Origin: DAOUAJ01 sp034433615
Lineage (GTDB): Bacteria > Chloroflexota > Anaerolineae > DUEN01
Length of the DNA: 25,764 nt
Reading direction: 5' to 3'
Assembly (NCBI GenBank): GCA_034433615.1
Contig: DAOUAJ010000231.1
Span: 1-25,764, forward strand
Each line of letters begins with the position of its first letter. The stretch's first letter is position 1. A model generated the notes under the pieces. That model saw nothing but the letters and a program-made list of their open reading frames with translations, made no database searches and was not told the DNA's origin. Made by a program: the position numbers and the translations under genes. This document shows positions 7,902-14,917 of this stretch, piece after piece.

Positions 7902-8447
7902 ATGCAATTGATCATTCAGGGCAAGAACATCGAGATCACTGACTGGTTGCGGCAGTACGTAGAAAAGAAGACTAGCCGGTTGGATCGCTATTTGCCAAAC
8001 ATCCAGGAGGCGCGCGGCGAACTTTCCATAGAGAAAGTCAAGAGTGCCCAGGCACGTCAGGTGGCGCAGATCACCGTGCGCAGCAACAACGGCACGATCC
8101 TGCGAGCCGAGGAGAGGTCTCATGACATCTTTGCCTCCATTGATGCTGTCACCGACAAGATGTATCGGCAGATTGCCCGCTTCAAGGGGCGGCGGCAAGA
8201 TAGGCGTGGGCATATCAATGAGGAGCCTTTACCCATAGAAGAGGAAATGGAAGAGGAGGAGGCACCGCGTATCGTGCGCGTCAAGCGTTTCACCATGACC
8301 CCGATGGATCCGGATGAAGCCGTTGAACAAATGGAGTTGTTAGGGCACGACTTCTTCGTTTTCTACAATCCGGAAACGGAAAGCGTCAACGTAGTCTACC
8401 GGCGGGCAGACGGCAATTACGGCTTGCTTCAACCCGAGTTAGGTTAG
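7902..8447 (+). CDS. hpf: Long-form ribosome hibernation promoting factor
   Basis: HPF binds the decoding region of the 30S subunit. The long form dimerises 70S ribosomes into inactive 100S particles. The protein has 181 residues from the ATG at 7902, which follows an AAAGGAG site by 7 nt. An upstream in-frame start at 7821 has no such site and adds 27 unconserved residues. Residues 1 to about 100 form the S30AE domain (MQLIIQGKNIEITDWLRQYV, then a long basic helix). An acidic linker (EEEMEEEE) leads to the C-terminal dimerisation domain at about 125-181, with FTMTPMDPDEAVEQMELLGH and FFVFYNPET. It is followed by a strong hairpin and preceded by comF, as in the Bacillus comF-hpf neighbourhood. 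Confidence 0.93.
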   Translation: MQLIIQGKNIEITDWLRQYVEKKTSRLDRYLPNIQEARGELSIEKVKSAQARQVAQITVRSNNGTILRAEERSHDIFASIDAVTDKMYRQIARFKGRRQDRRGHINEEPLPIEEEMEEEEAPRIVRVKRFTMTPMDPDEAVEQMELLGHDFFVFYNPETESVNVVYRRADGNYGLLQPELG

Positions 8448-8480
8448 GATGATCAAACGCCGTTCGTTCAGCTTCCAAAG

Positions 8481-8510
8481 CGAGAGGAGGCGAATAACCG
8501 CCTCCTCTCG
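8481..8510. terminator. Hairpin terminator after hpf
   Basis: A perfect 12-bp stem (CGAGAGGAGGCG at 8481-8492 with its complement at 8499-8510) encloses a 6-nt loop. It begins 34 nt after the hpf stop. No T-tract follows beyond TT, so it may be a factor-assisted terminator or a transcript-stabilising hairpin. Confidence 0.65.
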
Positions 8511-8638
8511 TTGCCTGAATCGTCTATACAATCCCTTTCATAGGTCCGGTCTTATGAGGTGTGACGCATTTTGGATGGTTGGGTACCTTGCACCTCGGCA
8601 CGAGGGTGACGTAGCAGTGATCGCAGGATGGTGCTGTA

Positions 8639-9352
8639 ATGAACCTGAAAATCGGATGCTGTGGATTCGTCCAGAGCCGGACGGCTTATTTTGCTCACTT
8701 CCCCGTGGTTGAGATTCAGCAGACGTTTTACAAGCCACCTCAGCCCGCCACGGCTCAACGCTGGCGCACGCAAGCCCCGCCTGAATTCGAATTCACCCTG
8801 AAAGCCTGGCAACTGATCACCCACGAACCTTCCTCGCCGACTTACCGCAAGGCCCGACTGCAACTGGATGCCCCCGCCGAGAGCTACGGTAGTTTCCGCC
8901 TCACCCTTCAAGTGCTGGCTGCCTGGGAGCAAACTCGCGAGATCGCCCAGACCCTGGCCGCGCAGATCATTTTGCTCCAATGTCCGGCCAGTTTCTCCCC
9001 TACCGAGGAACACCTCCGCAACTTGAGGACGTTCCTGTCTGCCATCAATCGAGATGGCCTACGGCTGGCATGGGAACCGCGCGGCGCCTGGCCATTAGAC
9101 TTAGTTCAGGAAATTTGCCAGACCCATCGGCTGATCCACGCAGTAGACCCGTTTCAGGGCCTTCCCGTCACCACAGGCACGGCTTATTTCCGTTTGCATG
9201 GCCGAACCGGCTACCGTTATCAATACACTGACGATGACCTGCATCAGCTCCTCGCCTGGTGCCAGGGATTTGAGGAGGTATACTGCCTGTTCAACAACGT
9301 CAACATGTGGGATGATGCCATGCGCTTGTTGGAGTTCAGTCGTTCAGGATGA
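8639..9352 (+). CDS. DUF72 (YecE-like) family protein
   Basis: The function is not established for this family. The fold is a TIM barrel of about 240-300 residues; this copy has 237. It is recognised by the opening LKIGCCGF, the VVEIQQTFYKPP strand, the KAWQLITH segment, LAWEPRG, and the C-terminal YFRLHGRTGYRYQYTDDDL followed by VYCLFNNVNMWDDA. The ribosome binding site is weak (AGGA). The stop codon lies 14 nt before the radical SAM start chosen here, and a 4-bp ATGA overlap would result if the earlier ATG at 9349 is used. The two genes are therefore very likely one transcription unit, and the DUF72 protein may serve the same process as the radical SAM enzyme. Confidence 0.88.
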   Translation: MNLKIGCCGFVQSRTAYFAHFPVVEIQQTFYKPPQPATAQRWRTQAPPEFEFTLKAWQLITHEPSSPTYRKARLQLDAPAESYGSFRLTLQVLAAWEQTREIAQTLAAQIILLQCPASFSPTEEHLRNLRTFLSAINRDGLRLAWEPRGAWPLDLVQEICQTHRLIHAVDPFQGLPVTTGTAYFRLHGRTGYRYQYTDDDLHQLLAWCQGFEEVYCLFNNVNMWDDAMRLLEFSRSG

Positions 9353-9366
9353 GGCACAGGAGAACC

Positions 9367-10449
9367 ATGCCCGACGGATTGTCCAGGCAACATTGTGCGG
9401 TCTGTGGGCGGTGCAGCCGGTGGGTAGCTGCCGGGTTAGGGGTTTGCCACGATTGCATCTTTCAGCGGCCAGAAGAATCACGAACTGTAGCCTGGCAGGC
9501 TCACCTGCAAAGTCGTTGCCTGTTTGACTTGCCTGAAGCCCCGCCGCACACACCCGACGGTAAATTGTGCGGCATGTGCGTGCAGCAATGTCGTATTGGG
9601 GAGGGAGAGCGGGGATTTTGTGGGCTGCGCACGGTGCGCAACGGCCGGCTGATCCATCTGGCAGGTACCCCGTCACGTGGCCTCTTACACTGGTATCGTG
9701 ACCCTCTGCCCACTAACTGTGTGGCAGATTGGGTCTGCGCAGGGCATAACCAACGAGGATACCATAATCTGGCCGTATTCTACGCCAGTTGCACGTTCGA
9801 TTGCCTTTTCTGCCAGAACTGGCACTACCGTGAAGCTGATCCGGCAGCCAGTACAGGGGTGTCTGCTCAAGCGCTGGCTGCCGTGGCCAATCCCCGTACC
9901 TTTTGCGTCTGCTATTTCGGTGGCGATCCCGCCTCGCAGATGCCACACGCGCTGGCGTCGGCCCATCTGTTGGCAAAACGCAACGTGGCAATCTGCTGGG
10001 AGACTGCAGGTAGCGCCCATCCCCGGTTCATGGATCGGGCCATCGAGCTTTCTTTGAAGACAGGGGGTACGGTCAAGTTTGATCTGAAAGCGTATGACGA
10101 ACGGCTACATTATGCACTGACCGGCGCTTCCAACGTACAGTCGCTGGAGAACTTCGCTCGGGCCGCTCGTCGTTTTGAGGAACGGCCCTATCCTCCATTG
10201 GTAGTGGCCAGCACGCTCCTGGTACCCGGGTATGTGGACGCGAACGAGGTAGGAGGCATCGCCCGTTTCATCGCTGCGATCAACCCTGGCATCCCTTACT
10301 CCCTGCTGGCTTTCGCCCCCAACTACCTGATGCCCGATCTGCCGACCACTTCTGTAGCCCAGGCCGAGGCCGCGCTGGCCGCTGCGCAGGCGGCTGGCCT
10401 GAGCAATGTGCACATCGGCAACCGTCACCTGCTCTCCTGGGAAGGGTGA
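9367..10449 (+). CDS. Radical SAM protein, PflA/AmmeMemoRadiSam-like
   Basis: This is a radical S-adenosylmethionine enzyme related to pyruvate-formate-lyase activating enzymes (COG1180-like). The 4Fe-4S ligand motif CX3CX2C is seen as SCTFDCLFCQNWHY in the middle of the protein. An N-terminal cysteine cluster (CAVCGRC, CHDC) looks like a zinc ribbon. A second cluster (CGMCVQQC followed by GFCGLR) is the extra cysteine region found in the PflX-like branch. The C-terminal barrel includes YFGGDPASQ, ICWETAG and VKFDLKAYDE. I prefer the ATG at 9367, with AGGAG 4 nt upstream, over the ATG at 9349 that overlaps the DUF72 stop. No glycyl-radical partner or AMMECR1/Memo gene is in the window, so the substrate is unknown. 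Confidence 0.85.
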   Translation: MPDGLSRQHCAVCGRCSRWVAAGLGVCHDCIFQRPEESRTVAWQAHLQSRCLFDLPEAPPHTPDGKLCGMCVQQCRIGEGERGFCGLRTVRNGRLIHLAGTPSRGLLHWYRDPLPTNCVADWVCAGHNQRGYHNLAVFYASCTFDCLFCQNWHYREADPAASTGVSAQALAAVANPRTFCVCYFGGDPASQMPHALASAHLLAKRNVAICWETAGSAHPRFMDRAIELSLKTGGTVKFDLKAYDERLHYALTGASNVQSLENFARAARRFEERPYPPLVVASTLLVPGYVDANEVGGIARFIAAINPGIPYSLLAFAPNYLMPDLPTTSVAQAEAALAAAQAAGLSNVHIGNRHLLSWEG

Positions 10450-10453
10450 TCGC

Positions 10454-11218
10454 TCACCGATTCATCGCATAGATGATGCGCAGACCATCCAGCGTGAGCC
10501 AGGGGTCAACGTATTGGATCGCCTTCGTTTCCCGCGCCACCGTCTCCGCCAGCCCTCCCGTCGCGATCACCTTCATGTCATCCCCCAGCTCACGGCGGAA
10601 GCGGGCGATCATCCCTTCCACCAGGGCGACGTAGCCGTAGAAGATGCCGGATTGCATCGCCAGGACGGTGTTGGTGCCGATGATCTTAGGTGGCGGAGCG
10701 ATCTCGACCCGGTAAAGCTTGGCCGCGCGAGCGAAGAGCGCTTCCGCCGCGATGCCGATGCCGGGCGCGATGGCGCCGCCCAGGTAATCGCCCTCACGGG
10801 AGATGGCATCAAAGGTGGTCGCGGTGCCGAAATCAACCACGCAGGCCGGACCACCATACTTGTGTTGCACGGCCGCGCAGTCCACGACGCGATCAGCGCC
10901 CACCTCACGTGGGTTCTCGTAGCGGATGCGGACGCCAGTTTTGACCCCCGCATCCACGATCAACGGATCGTGTCCCAGGTAACGCTGGCTGGCCTCCCGA
11001 AATATATGCGTCAGGGGAGGGACCACGCTGGCCATAGCCACGCCTGTGATGTCCTCGGCGCGCACCCCCCGGTGGGCAAAGAGCTGGATCATCAAGATGC
11101 CATACTCGTCAGGCATGCGGTCATGTACTGTGGCGATGCGCCAATGCGCGTGAAGTCGCTCCCCCTGGTACACCCCCATCGTGATGTTGGTATTGCCGAC
11201 ATCAATGGTGAGTAGCAT
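10454..11218 (-). CDS. coaX: Type III pantothenate kinase
   Basis: CoaX phosphorylates pantothenate to 4'-phosphopantothenate, the first step of coenzyme A synthesis proper. The protein has 254 residues, normal for the family. It has the ASKHA-type nucleotide site at the N-terminus (TIDVGNTN, Asp6), the pantothenate-binding GADRVVD and the second phosphate motif DFGTATTFD. The C-terminus contains IATGGLA. The ATG follows AAGGAG by 6 nt. It is the last gene of the pan operon and converges with the radical SAM gene, leaving 4 nt between stop codons. A 39-nt palindrome separates it from panD. Confidence 0.95.
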   Translation of the reverse strand: MLLTIDVGNTNITMGVYQGERLHAHWRIATVHDRMPDEYGILMIQLFAHRGVRAEDITGVAMASVVPPLTHIFREASQRYLGHDPLIVDAGVKTGVRIRYENPREVGADRVVDCAAVQHKYGGPACVVDFGTATTFDAISREGDYLGGAIAPGIGIAAEALFARAAKLYRVEIAPPPKIIGTNTVLAMQSGIFYGYVALVEGMIARFRRELGDDMKVIATGGLAETVARETKAIQYVDPWLTLDGLRIIYAMNR

Positions 11219-11243
11219 GGTTGGCTCCTTTGAATCGGATGCA

Positions 11244-11282
11244 GGTCCCCAGGCGCCGGTTTTAAACCGGTGCCTGGGGACC
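11244..11282. repeat. 39-nt near-perfect palindrome between panD and coaX
   Basis: Two 19-nt arms flank a single central base at 11263. The outer part is GGTCCCCAGGC and the inner part CCGGTTT with its complement. Only one G-T mismatch occurs. It sits 11 nt after the panD stop and about 25 nt before the coaX ATG, ahead of its ribosome binding site. It could act as a terminator-like attenuator, an RNA-stabilising hairpin, or a dispersed palindromic repeat. Confidence 0.6.
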
Positions 11283-11292
11283 AGTCACACCC

Positions 11293-11688
11293 TCACATCA
11301 TCTCCCCCGCCATCTCGGTATGCCGGATTTCGGTGATACGGTTATGCTCATCAACCAGCACCACCGTCGGCGACCACCCCTCTGGCAGGGGTTCCGCAAC
11401 TTGCGCGTAGGCCATGATGATGATCTTGTCGCCGACTTGTACCAGTCGCGCGGCCGCGCCGTTCAATTCGATCGCGCCGCTGCCGGCCGGCCCGGCGATC
11501 ACGTACGTCTCTAACCGCTCGCCATTGTCAATGTCCACTACCTGCACCCGCTCATATGGGCAAATGCCCGATGCCCTCAACAACTCGCTGTCTATGGTGA
11601 TCGAGCCGACGTAGTGAATGTTGGCAGCGGTCACAGTGGCCCGGTGAATCTTAGCAAACAGTAGCGTCCGAACCATAACGTTCTTCAC
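11293..11688 (-). CDS. panD: Aspartate 1-decarboxylase proenzyme
   Basis: PanD makes beta-alanine from aspartate for pantothenate synthesis. The proenzyme cleaves itself at a Gly-Ser bond to create a pyruvoyl cofactor; here that bond is Gly28-Ser29 in HYVGSITID. The substrate residues in KIHRATVT and ELNGAAARL are conserved. The start is uncertain. The GTG at 11688 has GGAAGG 6 nt upstream. The ATG at 11676 would give exactly the Gly24-Ser25 numbering of the E. coli enzyme but has a poorer ribosome binding site. The gene begins 3 nt after the panC stop, implying translational coupling. The C-terminal tail past about 118 is unconserved. Confidence 0.94.
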   Translation of the reverse strand: MKNVMVRTLLFAKIHRATVTAANIHYVGSITIDSELLRASGICPYERVQVVDIDNGERLETYVIAGPAGSGAIELNGAAARLVQVGDKIIIMAYAQVAEPLPEGWSPTVVLVDEHNRITEIRHTEMAGEMM

Positions 11689-11691
11689 TCT

Positions 11692-12528
11692 CTACCTTCC
11701 CAGGTGCATATTGTCAATCAACCGCGCCCGGCCGATACGCACTGCCATCGAAAGCAGCACACCCCGATTGGCATCTCCTAGCTCCGCCAATGTTTGAGGA
11801 TCGGCGGCGCTCACGTACTCAATCTGGGCCAACGGCTCCCCCTCCAGGACTGAGCGCATGATCTGGCGCAGCCGTTCGCCATCATGCTCACCAGCCAACC
11901 AGGCATCCCGCGCTGCGCAGAGAGCCTGGTACAGCACAGGCGCTGCCAGCCGCTGCTCTGGGGTCAGGTAGACGTTGCGAGACGACATCGCCAGACCATC
12001 AGCCTCTCGGACAGTGGGGCAGACCACCACTTCCAGGGGGAAATTCAGGTCCCGCACCATCTGTTGGATGACTACCACCTGCTGCGCGTCCTTCTGACCG
12101 AAGTAGGCGCGGTCCGGCTGAAAGACGTTGAACAGCTTGGCGACCACCGTCGCCACCCCGCGAAAGTGGCCAGGCCGGGCAGCTCCTTCCAGTGGCTTCG
12201 TGACTTCTTCTACTGTCACGTAGGTCTGATAACCAGGCGGATAGACCTCGTCCACAGGCGGCGCCCACACCAGGTCCACCCCCGCTGCTCGCAACAACCC
12301 CAGATCGCGTTCCAGATCGCGCGGATACGCGCTCAAGTCCTCTTGCGGACCAAACTGTGTTGGATTGACGAAGATCGAAACACCAACGTGATCGTTCTCT
12401 GTACGGGCGCGCTCGACCAGTGAGAGGTGCCCGGCATGCAAATATCCCATCGTAGGCACCAATCCCCAGCTTCCTGCCAATTCGCGGCGGATGCGACGGA
12501 CGTCTGCGACGGTTTCGACTACATGCAT
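11692..12528 (-). CDS. panC: Pantothenate synthetase (pantoate-beta-alanine ligase)
   Basis: PanC condenses pantoate and beta-alanine with ATP, through a pantoyl-adenylate, in the cytosol. The protein of 278 residues has the nucleotidyl-transferase HxGH signature at 31-34 in PTMGYLHAGH. It also has FVNPTQFGP, the YFGQKDAQQ segment and the KMSKS-like LAMSSRNVYL. The ATG at 12528 follows AAGGA by 7 nt. Its substrates come from the neighbouring genes: pantoate from panB and panE, and beta-alanine from panD immediately downstream. Confidence 0.96.
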   Translation of the reverse strand: MHVVETVADVRRIRRELAGSWGLVPTMGYLHAGHLSLVERARTENDHVGVSIFVNPTQFGPQEDLSAYPRDLERDLGLLRAAGVDLVWAPPVDEVYPPGYQTYVTVEEVTKPLEGAARPGHFRGVATVVAKLFNVFQPDRAYFGQKDAQQVVVIQQMVRDLNFPLEVVVCPTVREADGLAMSSRNVYLTPEQRLAAPVLYQALCAARDAWLAGEHDGERLRQIMRSVLEGEPLAQIEYVSAADPQTLAELGDANRGVLLSMAVRIGRARLIDNMHLGR

Positions 12529-12632
12529 GGTCAGATCCTTTCAGAACGTATTACGTATTGGGTGCTGGATCCTGTGACACGGAATATACACGACGCCCCA
12601 CGAACCACGATGCGATCCAAAAGATCCAAAAT

Positions 12633-13550
12633 CTACAATCTGCAATCTGCAACCCGCAATCCTCTCACCAGCCGCCACACGGTCTCATTCACCGGCGTGG
12701 GAACACCCAACCGTTTGCCCTCGGCCACGATCACTCCGTTGATGCTGTCAATCTCCGTCGGTCGGCCGTGTTCGACATCTTGCAGCATAGACGAGTGGTT
12801 GGTAGCCGTCGCGCGGCACACCGCCTCCACGTGAGCCACCGAATCCTGGATGGTGATTGGCACTCCTCGGGCGGTCGCCACAGTGGCCGCCTCTTGTGCC
12901 AACGCGGCCAGCAGTGTCCGGCGATCTTCGCAGGCTAGCAGATCACCATTGGGCACTCGCCACAGCGCGGTAAGCGGGTTGATCGCCGCGTTGACTACAG
13001 CTTTGTTCCATAGCACCCCTTCGATCTCTGATGTGGCGCTGGCTTCAAACCCAGCCATCTGTAACAACGACACAAAAGCTGTCACCCGTTCCGCCACAGC
13101 CGGATGCGAGCCGATGTACGTGGGTCCACGGCCCGCATGGCGCACTCGGCCCGGCCCCAGCAGAGTGGCACCTTCAAAGGTCACCCCCTGGGCCATGCGA
13201 TCCTGTCCTACGGCTGCGGCCAGACGAGGGCCGTTATCCAGTCCGTTTTGGAGGGTCACAGCCAGGCCTTGTGGAGTCAACAGCCGTGCCGCCCATGCCG
13301 TTGCTCGATCGGTCTGGTAACTTTTCACCAGCAAGAGTGCCACATCAGCCGGAGGTACTGCTACCGGATTATCGGCAACCGGCACAGCCGCCTGCCAGAC
13401 GCGATCGAGGTCGTGAACGCACACACCCTCGCGACGCACAGCAGCTACTCCCTCTGCCCACGTGCCCACCATCCATACCTCGGCATAGGCAGCTAACCGG
13501 GCTGCGAACAAGCACCCCAGCGCGCCCGTCCCCAGTACCACCACGCGCAT
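12633..13550 (-). CDS. panE: 2-dehydropantoate 2-reductase
   Basis: This enzyme reduces ketopantoate to pantoate with NADPH. The protein has 305 residues. The dinucleotide-binding GTGALG is at 7-12. LLVKSYQT and LQNGLDN are the conserved strands of the Rossmann domain. The catalytic lysine lies in LWNKAVVNAAINPLTAL, and the C-terminal domain has EIDSINGVIV with the conserved Glu and Ser. The ATG follows GGGGAGG by 5 nt. The last residues (VADCRL) are encoded by a tandem repeat of CAATCTGC read in reverse, so the stop appears to have been supplied by repeat DNA. Confidence 0.94.
   Translation of the reverse strand: MRVVVLGTGALGCLFAARLAAYAEVWMVGTWAEGVAAVRREGVCVHDLDRVWQAAVPVADNPVAVPPADVALLLVKSYQTDRATAWAARLLTPQGLAVTLQNGLDNGPRLAAAVGQDRMAQGVTFEGATLLGPGRVRHAGRGPTYIGSHPAVAERVTAFVSLLQMAGFEASATSEIEGVLWNKAVVNAAINPLTALWRVPNGDLLACEDRRTLLAALAQEAATVATARGVPITIQDSVAHVEAVCRATATNHSSMLQDVEHGRPTEIDSINGVIVAEGKRLGVPTPVNETVWRLVRGLRVADCRL
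12640..12661. repeat. Short tandem repeat at the 3' end of panE
   Basis: CAATCTGC occurs twice in tandem, followed by a degenerate CAACCCGC, with related units in the adjoining downstream sequence (AAAAGATCC, AAAATCTAC). It encodes the last codons of panE in reverse and extends into the gap of about 100 bp before panC. Confidence 0.5.
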
Positions 13551-13578
13551 CCCGGCCTCCCCTCATAACATAACATAT

Positions 13579-13668
13579 GGAGACACGGTGACGCGGGGAG
13601 GGGGAGACACGGGGAGTCCCCCGTCACCGTGTCACCGTGTCCCCGCGTCCCCGTGTCCCCCTGTCTCC
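13579..13668. repeat. GGGGACACGG-type tandem and inverted repeat between panB and panE
   Basis: This 90-bp low-complexity block consists of octamer-like units GGACACGG, GGACGCGG, TGACACGG and related forms. The units run one way on the right and the other way on the left, giving an imperfect hairpin with terminal GGAGACA and TGTCTCC. The right half encodes the C-terminal residues GGHGDAGTR and the stop of panB. The left half fills the spacer before the panE ribosome binding site. Confidence 0.65.
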
Positions 13669-14510
13669 ATCTCCCGCATCCACTCTGCCCAGGCTGCATC
13701 GTCCATGGGGAATGTGTGTTCGGCCGTGGGAAAACGACGCTGAGTCACATCGTCCCGATAAGCGGTCAACGCTCGTTCCATCTCGGCGAAGAGATTCACG
13801 TAGCGCTTGACGAAACGGGGTGTGAACCGATCAAACATCCCCAGCACGTCATGCAGCACCAGCACCTGGCCGTCGCATCCGGCCCCAGCGCCAATGCCGA
13901 TGGTGGGGATGTGCAGTTGGCGGGAGACATACTCAGCCACGCGATCGGTCACCATCTCCATCACCACCATCATCGCACCGGCTGCTTGCAGGGCCTCCGC
14001 ATCTTCTAATAGCCGGCGGGCGTCCGCGGCCGTACGCCCCTGCACCCGATAGCCACCCAGCTTGCTGACCGACTGGGGTGTCAGGCCGATGTGGCCGACC
14101 ACGGGAATGCCTGCATCGCTGATAGCGCGCACCGTCTCCGCCATTTCCCGCCCGCCCTCCAGCTTCACCGCGTCCATCCCCGCTTCTTTGAGAAAGCGGC
14201 CGGCGTTGCGCACAGCTTCTGCCCGATCGGCCTGGTAAGAGAGAAAAGGCATGTCGCCGATGAGGAAGGCGTATTGCGCGCCACGGCGCACCGCCCGGCA
14301 GTGATGGAGCATCTCGTCCATGGTCACCGGCACCGTGGACTCGTAGCCTAACACCACCATGCCCAGCGAATCTCCCACCAGGATGCAATCAATGCCGGCC
14401 CGATCTACAGCCAAAGCACCGGGGTAATCATAAGCCGTGACCATGGTGATGGGCTTGCCTTGGCGTTTTTTCTCCTGCAGCGCCAGAATTGTCATCTTCT
14501 TGCGTTCCAT
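13632..14510 (-). CDS. panB: 3-methyl-2-oxobutanoate hydroxymethyltransferase
   Basis: PanB transfers a hydroxymethyl group from methylene-tetrahydrofolate to ketoisovalerate, giving ketopantoate, the committed step of pantothenate synthesis. From the ATG at 14510, which has GGAGG 5 nt upstream, the protein has 292 residues. An upstream in-frame start at 14579 would run through a terminator-like hairpin and is rejected. Metal and substrate motifs are present: MVTAYDYPGA, ILVGDSLGMV, LIGDMPFLSY, VKLEGG, VGHIGLTPQ and IGIGAGAGCDGQVLV. The last ten or so residues (GGHGDAGTR) are low complexity and come from a repeat block. It is the first gene of the pan operon. Confidence 0.95.
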   Translation of the reverse strand: MERKKMTILALQEKKRQGKPITMVTAYDYPGALAVDRAGIDCILVGDSLGMVVLGYESTVPVTMDEMLHHCRAVRRGAQYAFLIGDMPFLSYQADRAEAVRNAGRFLKEAGMDAVKLEGGREMAETVRAISDAGIPVVGHIGLTPQSVSKLGGYRVQGRTAADARRLLEDAEALQAAGAMMVVMEMVTDRVAEYVSRQLHIPTIGIGAGAGCDGQVLVLHDVLGMFDRFTPRFVKRYVNLFAEMERALTAYRDDVTQRRFPTAEHTFPMDDAAWAEWMREMETGGHGDAGTR

Positions 14511-14685
14511 GTATACCTCCCAACAGAAAGCCCCTCGGCAGACCGAGGGGCTTAGGCAGACACAACAGTGCTGAGGCATGGGAGCTCAGCCAGCCGATAT
14601 TGGCCGTCTCGGTCGCCGTAGCGATCCAAGCGACACAGTTGTACGCTTGAAATGTTCACTCACCGCCCTCGTCGGGGTCGGTGGC
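14511..14685 (-). ncRNA. Structured leader of the pan operon, candidate riboswitch or attenuator
   Basis: The leader from the predicted start near 14685 to the panB ATG is about 175 nt. On the transcribed strand it can form a hairpin at 14661-14683 (CACCG and CCC pairing with GGG and CGGTG, with one bulged A). A second lies at 14627-14649 (6-bp stem CAAGCG) and a third at 14570-14590 (GCTGAG with CTCAGC). A final perfect 11-bp hairpin ends 7 nt before the ribosome binding site. Comparative work has described a pan RNA motif upstream of pantothenate genes, including in Chloroflexi, with bulged adenines in stems. Whether this leader belongs to it cannot be decided by eye. Confidence 0.45.
14528..14553 (-). 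terminator. Terminator-like hairpin just upstream of panB
   Basis: An 11-bp perfect stem (AAGCCCCTCGG with its complement) closes a 4-nt loop. On the transcribed strand it is followed by TTTCTGTT and then the panB ribosome binding site. It lies inside the predicted leader, so it is better explained as an attenuator or sequestering element than as the end of the preceding zinc operon. Confidence 0.6.
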
Positions 14686-14691
14686 AGAGAA

Positions 14692-14720
14692 ATTATAGCA
14701 CGCACTCCTATTTATGGCAA
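14692..14720 (-). promoter_or_regulatory. Strong extended -10 promoter of the pan operon
   Basis: Reading the minus strand, TTGCCA (14720-14715) is followed after 17 bp by TATAAT (14697-14692), preceded by TGC, giving an extended -10 box. Transcription would start near 14685. Confidence 0.75.
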
Positions 14721-14737
14721 TAGAGGGTTGCATCTGT

Positions 14738-14804
14738 GTCAACTTAAGCTCTGAGCCCCGTCCCCGGGGCGGCCCGAGGACGGGCCCTTGAGCCCTAAGT
14801 TGAC
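14738..14804. repeat. Palindromic element downstream of znuB, with loop core GGGGCGGCCCG
   Basis: The element has perfect 9-nt outer arms (GTCAACTTA), imperfect middle arms, and a perfect 7-bp inner stem (CCCGTCC at 14757-14763 with GGACGGG at 14778-14784). The 14-nt loop contains most of GGGGCGGCCCG (14766-14776). It lies between the znuB stop and the pan promoter and may be a terminator or a small non-autonomous repeat. The stretch from 14805 to 14917 up to znuB shows nothing recognisable. Confidence 0.55.
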
Positions 14805-14917
14805 GCTGATTTAGAGGGTTGTCCCCAATGTGAAACGTTCTCGCTGCTCGTGATAGTGCTGGTTGTAGAAGTTGCGCAAGCACGCGTATCCCGGGTGATG
14901 GGCCTCGATCGGCATCT

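Noticed and set aside
13579..13668. CRISPR-like repeat
   Set aside because: Units are about 8 nt, degenerate and contiguous, with no spacers and no cas genes.
14511..14579. N-terminal extension of PanB
   Set aside because: It would be translated through a perfect 11-bp hairpin and gives a Cys-rich unconserved peptide; the ATG at 14510 has GGAGG at the right distance.
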